Assembly (NCBI GenBank): GCA_039179915.1 | Contig: JBCDEF010000053.1 | Span: forward strand, 1-14,840 | Reading direction: 5' to 3' | DNA length: 14,840 nt | Source of the DNA: JANQQZ01 sp039179915 | GTDB lineage: Bacteria > Planctomycetota > Phycisphaerae > Phycisphaerales > UBA1924 | Shown: in pieces, positions 6,684 through 13,961 of the stretch | Numbering within the stretch: the stretch's first letter is position 1 | How the letters are laid out: every line of letters starts with the position of its first letter | Notes under the pieces: model-generated | Databases searched by the model: none | The model's input: the letters and a program-made list of their open reading frames with translations, nothing else | Told to the model about the DNA's origin: nothing | Position numbers and translations under genes: made by a program

Positions 6684-8006
6684 ATGCCGTTTTACACCCA
6701 GCTCGGATCGATCCCCAAGAAGCGACACGTGCAGTTCCGCCGGCCCGATGGGGCCCTGTACAGCGAAGAGCTCTTCGGCACCGAGGGCTTCGTCGGCCCG
6801 ACCAGCACGCTGTACCACGTCCACCCGCCGACCCAGGTCTCGGGCTGGAAGCCGATCTACAAGTCCAAGCCCGAGTACGTCGAGCAGGACGTCATGCGCA
6901 TGCGGCACACGATGACGCAGCACGTCAAGCCGCAGGGCGATCCGGTGACCGGCCGGGTGGTTTTGTTTGGCAACAGCGATGTCGAGATGGGCATCTGCAA
7001 TCCGGCCGAGACGATGCCGTACCACTTCAAGAACGGTCAGGGCGACGAGTGCCTGTTTGTCCATTTCGGATCGGGCACGGTGCGCACCATGTTCGGCACG
7101 CTGAAGTTCGCCGAGAAGGACTACATCGTCATCCCCAAGGGAACGATCTACCACATGGAGTTCGACGCGCGGCCAGACGACGGCAGCGACAACGAGCGCT
7201 TCGGCGGGTACAGCAAAGCCGACATGCCCTTCGGCAAGATGGTCACGTTTGAGACGGCCAACGGGAGTCACATCCTGCCGCCGCCGCGGTACCTGAGCAA
7301 GCAGACGAGCCAGTTCCTCGAGCACGCGCCGTACTGCGAGCGCGACCTGGTGATCCCGTTTTCGGATGACGCCAATCCGCTGTGTCATGCCCCGCTCGAC
7401 GGCTCGGCTGACCGCGATTACGAGGTGCGCATCAAGGCTCGCGACACGGTCCACAGCTACATGTACAGCTACCACCCGCTCGACGTCGTCGGCTGGGACG
7501 GCTGCTATTACCCGTATACGTTCAACATCGCCGAGTTTGCGCCGATCACGGGCAAGCTGCACATGCCGCCGCCGATCCATCAGACGTTTGAGGGTCACAA
7601 CTTCGTGATCTGCTCGTTCTGCCCGCGGATGCTGGATTTCCATCCCGAGGCGATCCCGGTGCCGTACAACCACAGCAACATCGACAGCGACGAGATCCTG
7701 TACTACGTCGAGGGTAACTACAAGGCCCGCCGGGGGATCACCAGCGGCTCGATCAGCGTCCACCCGCAGGGCATCCCCCACGGCCCGCACCCGGGGACGG
7801 TCGAGAAGTCGCTCGGCAAGACGTACACCGACGAGCTCGCGGTGATGTGCGACACGTTCCGCCCGATGTTCCCGACCAAGGCGGCCGTGGACATGGACGA
7901 TCCGAACTACCCGGACAGCTGGCGGGAGGACCACCACGCGCCCTTGCAGAAAGATGGGCAGAACGGGCAGGCGAAGCCGGGGGCAACGGTCAACACATGG
8001 GATTGA
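6684..8006 (+). CDS. hmgA: Homogentisate 1,2-dioxygenase
   Basis: The enzyme opens the ring of homogentisate to maleylacetoacetate with a non-haem iron, a central step of tyrosine and phenylalanine breakdown. The 440-residue length fits the family (human 445). The N-terminal cupin shows RHVQFRRPDGALYSEELFG and STLYHVHPPT. The C-terminal part holds the metal site: PYNHSNIDSDEILYY (328-341) supplies H330 and E337, and GIPHGPHPG (363-371) supplies H366. H293, in KLHMPPPIH, stands about where the catalytic base lies. The sequence looks like the divergent bacterial branch rather than the animal type, so related gentisate-like substrates are not excluded. The frame is open far upstream, but the conserved start MPFYTQLGSIPKKRH and an upstream ACGAGG (6669-6674) fix ATG 6684. 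No hppD or fahA lies nearby. Confidence 0.9.
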   Translation: MPFYTQLGSIPKKRHVQFRRPDGALYSEELFGTEGFVGPTSTLYHVHPPTQVSGWKPIYKSKPEYVEQDVMRMRHTMTQHVKPQGDPVTGRVVLFGNSDVEMGICNPAETMPYHFKNGQGDECLFVHFGSGTVRTMFGTLKFAEKDYIVIPKGTIYHMEFDARPDDGSDNERFGGYSKADMPFGKMVTFETANGSHILPPPRYLSKQTSQFLEHAPYCERDLVIPFSDDANPLCHAPLDGSADRDYEVRIKARDTVHSYMYSYHPLDVVGWDGCYYPYTFNIAEFAPITGKLHMPPPIHQTFEGHNFVICSFCPRMLDFHPEAIPVPYNHSNIDSDEILYYVEGNYKARRGITSGSISVHPQGIPHGPHPGTVEKSLGKTYTDELAVMCDTFRPMFPTKAAVDMDDPNYPDSWREDHHAPLQKDGQNGQAKPGATVNTWD

Positions 8007-8013
8007 GGCTGTC

Positions 8014-8607
8014 CTAGCCGGTCGCGCGAGACTCTGCGACGCGAGCCCGGATTGCATCGGCCATCCCGCCGCTGTCGAGCGTGATCTTGCCTTCGAAACG
8101 TATTGAGGGCAATCGAGCCGACGCGAACGCGTCGTCTTTCTTGTCGTCGCGCTTGCGGTTTGTGCTGCGGCGATGGCTCGAATCGTCGAGTTCAATTACA
8201 CAGACCGGCAGCCAATCGTCATCAACGAGTACGAAATCAGCGTGCTGACGGTTGATCGATTGCCACCAGCTGAACCACCTCTTTGCCTCCGGAGACCCCC
8301 GCTTTCCATTCGCACAATCCGGCTCGAGCAGGTCTGCAAGGTTTACCTTTGCAAGAACGCGGAGCGGACCGAGGTCATCCAAGAGTGAACGGGCCGCCCG
8401 TTCGAGATGGCGAGAGAAGTTGCGCTCGGCCTGCGTCAGCACAGCATCCTCTCGAACTCGGTACCGGCCCGCAGCGGTTGTTTCTGGACCCACGGCGTCG
8501 TCACTCGATGCCGCATCCCGCTGCTTCAAAGCGAGGTACTTTGTTGCCAACCACAGTGCAAGCAGCACCGGACCGAGGATCAATATGACGAGAATCAGCC
8601 CACCCAT
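8014..8607 (-). CDS. Membrane-anchored DUF2726 domain protein
   Basis: This 197-residue protein begins with one transmembrane helix (residues 2-26, GGLILVILILGPVLLALWLA) and continues into a DUF2726 domain (about 55-172). The domain carries the usual series LTQAERNFSRHL, then VLAKVNLADLL, then HADFVLVDDD, and VCVIELDDSSH followed by a KxD-rich helix and LPSIRF. D124 in HADFVL and E139 with D141 in IELDD are placed like the metal-binding residues of PD-(D/E)XK nucleases. The domain family is thought to be nuclease-like, but its role is not established. ATG 8607 was preferred; GTG 8628 in frame adds seven residues and has no better ribosome binding site. It ends seven bases from the convergent hmgA stop. 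It may be transcribed alone, because an intrinsic terminator lies just upstream. Confidence 0.82.
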   Translation of the reverse strand: MGGLILVILILGPVLLALWLATKYLALKQRDAASSDDAVGPETTAAGRYRVREDAVLTQAERNFSRHLERAARSLLDDLGPLRVLAKVNLADLLEPDCANGKRGSPEAKRWFSWWQSINRQHADFVLVDDDWLPVCVIELDDSSHRRSTNRKRDDKKDDAFASARLPSIRFEGKITLDSGGMADAIRARVAESRATG

Positions 8608-8650
8608 TTGAGCAGCATACCGCCACACTCGATCGTGTTGGAAAAGGAAC

Positions 8651-8684
8651 TAAACAACCGCCGCCGTCGGCGTGACGGCGGCGG
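8651..8684 (-). terminator. Intrinsic terminator of the dockerin-tailed protein gene
   Basis: A perfect 11-base-pair GC-rich stem (8658-8668 pairing with 8674-8684) encloses a five-base loop. Read leftward it is followed by TTGTTTAGTT, a T-rich tract. It begins 21 bases after the stop codon of the leftward gene at 8706-9527, so it should end that transcript before the DUF2726 gene. Confidence 0.85.
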
Positions 8685-8705
8685 CCTGGGTTGAACACGT
8701 GTTTG

Positions 8706-9527
8706 TCAGTTCGCGAATTTGGGCGTGCTGCATGTCCGGATGCTGCGGACGTAGAGGAAGAAGTCGCTGCCGGTGGTGATGCCGTCGCCGTTGAAATCGC
8801 CGGCGGCCGAGCCGTTGGTCAGGCCCTGAACGAGGCTGGTCGCGAAGGCGTTGAAGTCGTCGGCATTGATCGCGCCGTCGTCGGTCTGGTCGACGGCCGT
8901 GCACCCGGGGTCGCCGCTGACGCGGGCGTCTCCGACGTCGGCGCCCTGGAGGTTGCTGGCCGAGAGCCCGTTGTCGAACAGGAACTGGCCGAACTCGGGC
9001 GAGACGAGCAGGTCGGCCTCGATGCCGAGGTGGGTGCCGTTGTCCACGAGGTCATTCGGGGCTGCGATGTCGAACAGGACGGCGGCGATGCCGACGGTGC
9101 TCTCGACGAAGAAGCCGCTGGCACCGTCGAGGGCATCGATGCGTGCAGCGTCAAAGCCGATGGTGAAGTTGCCAACTTCGACGGTGTCACTGTTGAAGAA
9201 GACCGAGCCCTCGTGCTCGATCGTGCCGCTGAAAGTCGTCAGGAAGCTGCCGAGGGTGTAGCTGAAGGTCGTCGGCAGCAGGTCGCCGACGGCGTCGCGG
9301 GGGTTGATGCCGAAGGCGACCGATCCCGGGATCACCCCGGCGGCGAAGACGCTGTCGGAGACCGACGAGAAATCGAGCGAGGCGGCGGCGGCGAGCGTGG
9401 CGAAGTCGAGCGCGACGCTGGTGCGGCCGCCGACGATCTCGATCCCGTTGTCGGTTGCCGATGCCGACGCGGCGCTGCCTGCGGCGAGTGCCAGGACGGC
9501 GAGCGAGCGCAGAGATGGTTTGAACAT
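8706..9527 (-). CDS. Exported protein with C-terminal dockerin-like calcium-binding tail
   Basis: This 273-residue secreted protein has a signal peptide (about 1-24, MFKPSLRSLAVLALAAG, cleavage near ASASA). The mature beta-rich, Gly/Ala/Ser-rich domain (about 27-202) I cannot name. The last 65 residues hold two calcium loops of dockerin or EF-hand type: D213 to D224 (DQTDDGAINADD) and D244 to D255 (DFNGDGITTGSD). They are followed by DFFLYV and framed by cysteines at 209 and 266. Planctomycetes, notably Phycisphaerae, carry similar tails on many exported proteins, where they may act as a sorting or attachment tag; that role is inferred. ATG 9527 is well supported by AAGGAG nine bases upstream. 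The transcript is probably monocistronic, with its own promoter candidate and a clear terminator. Confidence 0.8.
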   Translation of the reverse strand: MFKPSLRSLAVLALAAGSAASASATDNGIEIVGGRTSVALDFATLAAAASLDFSSVSDSVFAAGVIPGSVAFGINPRDAVGDLLPTTFSYTLGSFLTTFSGTIEHEGSVFFNSDTVEVGNFTIGFDAARIDALDGASGFFVESTVGIAAVLFDIAAPNDLVDNGTHLGIEADLLVSPEFGQFLFDNGLSASNLQGADVGDARVSGDPGCTAVDQTDDGAINADDFNAFATSLVQGLTNGSAAGDFNGDGITTGSDFFLYVRSIRTCSTPKFAN

Positions 9528-9536
9528 ATGAATTTT

Positions 9537-9542
9537 CTCCTT
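9537..9542 (-). promoter_or_regulatory. Ribosome binding site AAGGAG of the dockerin-tailed gene
   Basis: Read leftward this is AAGGAG, nine bases before ATG 9527. It is one of the few strong Shine-Dalgarno sites in the window and decides the start over longer in-frame options that run upstream to 9758. Confidence 0.75.
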
Positions 9543-9643
9543 CGTCCCCCCACGGTCGAGTGACCGGTGTGGAACGCTCTTCGCGGCTGTGCGGCGTCCG
9601 GTTTCCATCGGATGCGTCGAGCCCGCGGATTGCGTTCGCGGCC

Positions 9644-9672
9644 GGTATAGTGAGCCGCACGGATGCTTCCAA
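9644..9672 (-). promoter_or_regulatory. Promoter candidate for the dockerin-tailed gene
   Basis: Read leftward, TTGGAA (9672-9667) is followed after exactly 17 bases by TATACC (9649-9644), each matching four of six sigma-70 consensus bases. It would start a transcript near 9637 with a leader of about 110 bases. The -35 element lies inside the first codons of the lptD-like gene, and the -10 overlaps TATAGT (9646-9651), a possible rightward -10 for that gene. The evidence is short motif matching only. Confidence 0.35.
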
Positions 9673-12600
9673 ACGCTGGGACAACCCGATCTCGAAGTCT
9701 GGCGCGAGCCGGTGCGCTGCGGTGTGCAGCGGCTGCACTGGCCGTTTTTGCCGGCCAAGCGATCGGTCAGGCGGATGGGCAGGCGATCGGTCAGCCAGTC
9801 GGCGAATCAGTTCCGCCGATCCGCCTGGCGATGGAAGCGGTGCCCGGGCGGGTCGAGGCGTCGGCATCGCGGGTCTGGGCGTGGTCGGCCGAGGCGAGCG
9901 ACGGGTCGACGCTCCAGCGGGTCGTGCTCGAGCGGGATGTGCGGCTTCGGCTCGGCGGCTACGACCTGGCGGCCGATCGGGCCGCGCTCTGGCTCGCCTC
10001 GGATCCTGACGACAGCGAGCGGGTCCGGGTTGTTGCCTTTCTTGAGTCGGTCGACACCCCGGGCGCGGATGCAGCGGTCGCGGTGACGGCCGAGGACCTG
10101 CGGGTGCAGGGCGTGATCGATCTCGAAGAGCCGATCGCGCTGACCTCGGACCGGCTCCGGCCGCGGGCGCCCGGTGAGGCGGGCGAAGCCGAGGCGGCGG
10201 CCTTCTCGGCCCGTGCCGACCTGGAGTTCCGGCAGATGCTCGCGCCGCGAGAGATCGGCGGCGAGCCGGCGCGGGCGATCGAGCCAAGGCCCGCCGCGGG
10301 AGAACCGACGGCGGGCATCGACACGCCTCTGATCGGCGAGACCGGCGAGCTCAGCGAACCGGGCGACGAGAGTATCGATCCGGGCGCGGCGGCCGCCGAG
10401 ACCGCGTTGCCCGAAACGCGAGACGCGCCGGCGCCGATCCTGCGGGCCGACGGGTTCATCACCCTCGCCGCCGACAACATCGTGCGGACGACCTCTGGTG
10501 GACGGGCGGCCGTGGTGCTCAGCGGCGGCATGACCGCGACCTACACCACCCCCGGCGCCCGGCTCAGCGAGACGAGAGTGCTCGAGCTGTCGGCCCAGCG
10601 GGTGGTCGTCTTCCTGGCCGAAGGCGACGCGGACCGGAGCCAGGGGACGAGCTTCGGCGCGTCCGAGATCGACGGGATCTACCTCGAGGGCGATGTCGTC
10701 GCCGCCGACGATGGGTATACGGTCCGCGGGCCGCGGGTTTTCTACGACGTCGCCCGGGACCAGGCCCTGATCCTCGATGCGGTCTTCGTCGTCGAGAACG
10801 CGGGCCAGGGCTTCCCGCTCTATGTCCGGGCCGATGCGGTCCGGCAGCTCAGCCGAACGGAATTTGTGGCGGACAACGCGCGGGTATCGAACGTGGCGTT
10901 CGCCAGGCCCAACCTGTCGCTGGGCACCAGCGAGATCACGATCACGCGTCGCGGCGTGGACCGGGACCCCGCGGAGGGGCCGGCGCGAGACGAGCGGCAG
11001 TCGGTTTTTGTCGATGCGAAGAACATCACACTCCGAGCGGGCTCGATCCCGATCGGCTATCTACCGCGGTTCCGGGGCGACCCGGAACGGGTGGCGCTGC
11101 GGAACATCCAGTTTGTCACATCGACGGGGTCTGGCGAGGAGCTGCGGACACGGTGGGACCTGTTCAGCCTCCTCGGCGTTGAGGCGCCCGACGGGGTGAG
11201 CGCGAGCCTGCTGGCCGATGCACTGTTCGACCGGGGTGGGGCGCTGGGCCTGTCGAGCAGCTGGGACCGCGGGCCCCACACCGGCGGGCTGCTGACCTAC
11301 TGGATCTTCGACGATACGGGCACGGACGTCACGTCCAGCGGCGGGGAGATCGATCGCGAGGGCGAGACCCGCGGGCTGGTCCGGGGCGAGAACGTCACGA
11401 AGCTCCAGGGGCAGTGGACGCTGTTCACCGAGGTCGCTCACGTGACGGACGCGGCGTTTCTCGACGTCTTCTTCGAGGACCTGGCCGAAACCGGTCGGCA
11501 GTTCCAGACCCGGGCCCGGCTCCGCAAGCTGACCGAGCACTCGGCCTTCTGGATCGAGGCCACGACCCAGATCGACGACTTCACCCCCAACGAGTACCTC
11601 CTCCAGTCCGACGGGTACGCGGTGGAGCGGTACCCGGAGGCCTCGTACACGCGGCTGGCGATCGATGTCATCCCGGAGATGCCCGGCCTGCTCACCTACA
11701 CGCCCGAAGCTCGGATCGGCTTCCTCCGGCTGCAATTAACCGATGCGACGCCCGCCGAGTTCGGGCTGGTCGAAAACTCCCGAGCGTTGGAAGCGCTCGG
11801 CATCAACTCGAACGACAACATCGCCGCGGCCCTGAGCGCACAAGGCTTCGACGAGTCGCCCCGGTTCCGGTTCGACACGCGGCACGAGGTCTCGGCGCAG
11901 CTCGACGCGGGTCCGGTGCAGGTCACGCCGTTCGTCGTGGGCCGGTTCACGGCGTACGACGACGATTTCTCCGACTTCGGCCCGGGCACCGGCAACGCCG
12001 CCCGCTGGTGGGGAGCCGTGGGCGTGACGCTGGCGACCACCGTCCAGCGGGTCTACGACGGCGCGTTCAGTCGGCTGCTGGACGTCAACCGCCTGCGGCA
12101 CATCATCCGGCCGAGCTTCACGTTCTACCACGCCGAGGGCACCGTCGAGCAGGAAGAGCTGCCCGTGTTCGACGAAGAAGTCGAATCGCTCGCCGAGGGC
12201 ACGATCTACCGGTTCGGCCTGGAGCAGACGCTCCAAACCAAACGCGGCGGGACCGGGCAGTCCTACTCCGTCGACCTGCTGACATTCGATACCGAGATCG
12301 TGTTCACCGGCAAAGACCTCGACCCGGAGAGCTCGATCGGCCGGTACGACCCGACGCGGCCCGAGCTCTCTCGGCTGAGCGACTTCATGACCCTCAGCGG
12401 CACCTGGCAGGCGACCGACTCGCTGAGCTTCGTCGGCGGGGTGATCTACGACTTCCGCGACGGCGTCTTCGCGACCTCAACCGCCGGTATCGTGCTCCAG
12501 AACACGCCCACGCTCTCGACGTTCTTGCGGTACCGGCAGCTCAACGAAGTCGACTCGACCCTGCTCTCGACAGGCTTCGACTTCGATCTTGGCGAGAAGT

Positions 12601-12839
12601 ACAGCATCTCGAGCGAGGTGACGTACGACACGGACGACACAGACGTGCAGAGCGTGCGGGTCGAGGTGCTCCGTGACTTCCAGTCGGCCGTGGTCGGCAC
12701 CTCGCTGGGGTTCAACAACGACAGCGACACGACGAGCCTGGGCGTGATCTTCCAGCCGCTGGGCCAGGGCGACGCCTCGCGGGCGGGCTTCGGCGCCGAG
12801 GGCGCGGGCCGGCGGAACGACTCGCCGCTGGGCGGCTAG
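9663..12839 (+). CDS. lptD: LptD/OstA-like LPS-assembly outer-membrane protein
   Basis: LptD is the outer-membrane beta-barrel that inserts LPS into the outer leaflet, fed by periplasmic LptA-like jellyroll domains. Here a signal peptide (about 1-37) with a basic start and the core CAAAALAVFAGQAIGQA precedes one OstA-like beta region (about 55-165). A long Ala/Glu/Pro-rich linker (about 166-260) follows, then a second OstA-like region (about 262-470: LAADNIVR, LEGDVVAADDGYTVRGPRVFYD). The motif IPIGYLPRF (462-470) marks entry to the barrel, which fills the remaining residues to 1058 with alternating strands rich in Asp, Tyr and Thr. The protein is longer than proteobacterial LptD (about 780-800). 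The mature part contains no cysteine I can find, so the disulfides that activate E. coli LptD cannot form. No ribosome binding site is evident. LptE is not nearby. Confidence 0.8.
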   Translation: MLPNAGTTRSRSLARAGALRCAAAALAVFAGQAIGQADGQAIGQPVGESVPPIRLAMEAVPGRVEASASRVWAWSAEASDGSTLQRVVLERDVRLRLGGYDLAADRAALWLASDPDDSERVRVVAFLESVDTPGADAAVAVTAEDLRVQGVIDLEEPIALTSDRLRPRAPGEAGEAEAAAFSARADLEFRQMLAPREIGGEPARAIEPRPAAGEPTAGIDTPLIGETGELSEPGDESIDPGAAAAETALPETRDAPAPILRADGFITLAADNIVRTTSGGRAAVVLSGGMTATYTTPGARLSETRVLELSAQRVVVFLAEGDADRSQGTSFGASEIDGIYLEGDVVAADDGYTVRGPRVFYDVARDQALILDAVFVVENAGQGFPLYVRADAVRQLSRTEFVADNARVSNVAFARPNLSLGTSEITITRRGVDRDPAEGPARDERQSVFVDAKNITLRAGSIPIGYLPRFRGDPERVALRNIQFVTSTGSGEELRTRWDLFSLLGVEAPDGVSASLLADALFDRGGALGLSSSWDRGPHTGGLLTYWIFDDTGTDVTSSGGEIDREGETRGLVRGENVTKLQGQWTLFTEVAHVTDAAFLDVFFEDLAETGRQFQTRARLRKLTEHSAFWIEATTQIDDFTPNEYLLQSDGYAVERYPEASYTRLAIDVIPEMPGLLTYTPEARIGFLRLQLTDATPAEFGLVENSRALEALGINSNDNIAAALSAQGFDESPRFRFDTRHEVSAQLDAGPVQVTPFVVGRFTAYDDDFSDFGPGTGNAARWWGAVGVTLATTVQRVYDGAFSRLLDVNRLRHIIRPSFTFYHAEGTVEQEELPVFDEEVESLAEGTIYRFGLEQTLQTKRGGTGQSYSVDLLTFDTEIVFTGKDLDPESSIGRYDPTRPELSRLSDFMTLSGTWQATDSLSFVGGVIYDFRDGVFATSTAGIVLQNTPTLSTFLRYRQLNEVDSTLLSTGFDFDLGEKYSISSEVTYDTDDTDVQSVRVEVLRDFQSAVVGTSLGFNNDSDTTSLGVIFQPLGQGDASRAGFGAEGAGRRNDSPLGG
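9759..9806 (+). repeat. Imperfect 24-base tandem duplication in the lptD signal region
   Basis: Two adjacent 24-base units (9759-9782 and 9783-9806) both begin GCGATCGGTCAG. They encode AIGQADGQ and AIGQPVGE, at the signal-peptide cleavage region. The second half of the unit has diverged. It looks like a small in-frame duplication lengthening the segment after the hydrophobic core. Confidence 0.5.
12836..12839. other. Shared CTAG holding both stop codons of a convergent pair
   Basis: The palindrome CTAG supplies TAG as the stop for the rightward lptD-like gene (12837-12839) and for the leftward unknown gene (12838-12836). The two genes therefore overlap tail-to-tail by four bases, with no room for a terminator between them. 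Confidence 0.95.
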
Positions 12840-13729
12840 CCCGGGCCTTCGCTGCCGTCCTCATCCGCATCGCTCGCATCAGCAGCTTCCTCTGCCGCTT
12901 CGAGCTGCTTCGCGTAGGCGACGCCGATCATGACGGTCGGCGGGAGGACCATCGCGCCCGCTTCGCTGGCGGCCTGGTCGAGGTTGCGGATCTCGCCGGC
13001 GTCGACCTTGAGCCGGATGTCCCGGGCCGCGTTCTCCCAGGCTTGGAACAGATACGCAGCGATCTGCCACTGCTGGTCTGTCCGCGGCCGATACCGGCTG
13101 AGCAGGGGCAGGTCGAGCGGGAGCACGATCGACCAGGTCTGGTCGCCCGGGTCGCGGACCATCGAGACGCCGAAGGGCGGCAGCACGGGCGCGCCGTCCC
13201 AGAGCAGCCCGGCCGCGTCGTCGGTGATGCTCACGGTCGTCAGACGGCCGCGGGCCTCTTCGAACGAGCTGAGCGGGCTGGCCAGCAGCTGTCGGACGGC
13301 GAGGTTGAACGCGCGGTCCCGCTCGCGGTTGTCCCGGTTCGGTCGGCGTCGCTGCTGGGCGAGGCCCTGGGTCACGCGGCCGAGGAAACCGGTCGCCTCG
13401 CCGCGCTCCGCGGCTTCTTCTGCCTCGGCGCGGAGCCGGTCGATCTCTTCGGGCATGCGCTGCTCGAGCGTTGCCGCGAGGCGGAGCAGCTCGTCGGCCA
13501 TCGCACCCAGACGGGCATAGGCGGCCCGCATCGACTCGCTCTCGACGAACAGCAACTCATGGATTCGGCCGGCGTCGCCGGTCTCGACCATCGTGGCGAA
13601 CGACTCGACCACCGCCTCGGGCGAGGAACGGTCGTAGACACGCGGCGCGGCCTGCCACGCCGGGACCAGCACGAACAGACCGACCGCCACCGCGGCGAGG
13701 AACCCCGAACCGAGCGCAAGGCGGAACAT
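12836..13729 (-). CDS. Hypothetical exported or membrane-anchored protein, 297 residues
   Basis: I do not recognise this protein. Residues 3-27 form a hydrophobic N-terminal segment (FRLALGSGFLAAVAVGLFVLVPAW) that should anchor or export it. Then comes SSPEAVVESFATMVETGDAGRIHELL (35-60), a pattern seen at the start of NTF2-like or DUF4878-type periplasmic domains. Residues 67-110 are a charged helical stretch that could coil, followed by a basic segment QRRRPNRDNRERDR (126-139). A beta-containing part (165-208) with DQTWSIVLPLDLP follows, and the tail is acidic (279-297). Start ATG 13729 has no clear ribosome binding site. Its stop codon overlaps that of the convergent lptD-like gene, and it is divergent from thiS across 30 bases. 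A cell-envelope role is possible only from location. Confidence 0.72.
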   Translation of the reverse strand: MFRLALGSGFLAAVAVGLFVLVPAWQAAPRVYDRSSPEAVVESFATMVETGDAGRIHELLFVESESMRAAYARLGAMADELLRLAATLEQRMPEEIDRLRAEAEEAAERGEATGFLGRVTQGLAQQRRRPNRDNRERDRAFNLAVRQLLASPLSSFEEARGRLTTVSITDDAAGLLWDGAPVLPPFGVSMVRDPGDQTWSIVLPLDLPLLSRYRPRTDQQWQIAAYLFQAWENAARDIRLKVDAGEIRNLDQAASEAGAMVLPPTVMIGVAYAKQLEAAEEAADASDADEDGSEGPG

Positions 13730-13759
13730 ACCAAAGCGTATTCTCGCCTAGCATGAAGG

Positions 13760-13960
13760 ATGCAGATCCGAGTCAACGGCGAGTCGAAAACCGTGCCCGA
13801 GGGCTGCACGCTTGAGGCGCTGATCGGCCTCCTGGGCCTCGCGGGCTCGGCCTGTGCGGCCGAGGTCAACAAGTCGCTCGTGCCCAAGCGGACCCGCGCC
13901 GAGCACCGCCTGGCCGAGGGCGATTCGGTCGAGCTGGTCACCCTGGTCGGGGGCGGCTGA
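13760..13960 (+). CDS. thiS: Thiamine biosynthesis sulfur carrier protein ThiS
   Basis: ThiS is a ubiquitin-like carrier. Its C-terminal glycine is adenylated and converted to a thiocarboxylate that gives the sulfur of the thiamine thiazole ring. The 66-residue length equals that of E. coli ThiS, the N-terminus MQIRVNGE matches the family start, and it ends in the required Gly-Gly (LVTLVGGG). The conserved VNKSLVPK segment in the middle also fits. GAAGG abuts the ATG directly, which is too close for a normal ribosome binding site, but homology leaves no other start. The thiG start lies one base after the stop, so the two are surely co-translated. The adenylase ThiF is not in the window. Confidence 0.95.
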   Translation: MQIRVNGESKTVPEGCTLEALIGLLGLAGSACAAEVNKSLVPKRTRAEHRLAEGDSVELVTLVGGG

Positions 13961-13961
13961 G

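Noticed and set aside
6591..8195. A 534-codon minus-strand frame over hmgA
   Set aside because: The composition is Arg/Val/His-rich as expected opposite a GC-rich gene, and hmgA is unmistakable on the other strand.
8173..8388. Small plus-strand frame of 71 codons opposite the DUF2726 gene
   Set aside because: It has no ribosome binding site or recognisable pattern and lies fully antisense to a well-supported domain.
8691..9563. A 290-codon plus-strand frame opposite the dockerin-tailed gene
   Set aside because: It is Val/Glu/Gly-rich shadow sequence; the minus strand has a signal peptide, ribosome binding site and terminator.
11414..12676. A 420-codon plus-strand frame inside lptD
   Set aside because: It is Arg/Pro-rich and lies wholly within the beta-barrel coding region in another frame.
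13748..13776. Leftward promoter with TTGACT (13776-13771) for the unknown gene
   Set aside because: The -35 is good, but the hexamer 17 bases on is TGCTAG, which does not resemble a -10 element.
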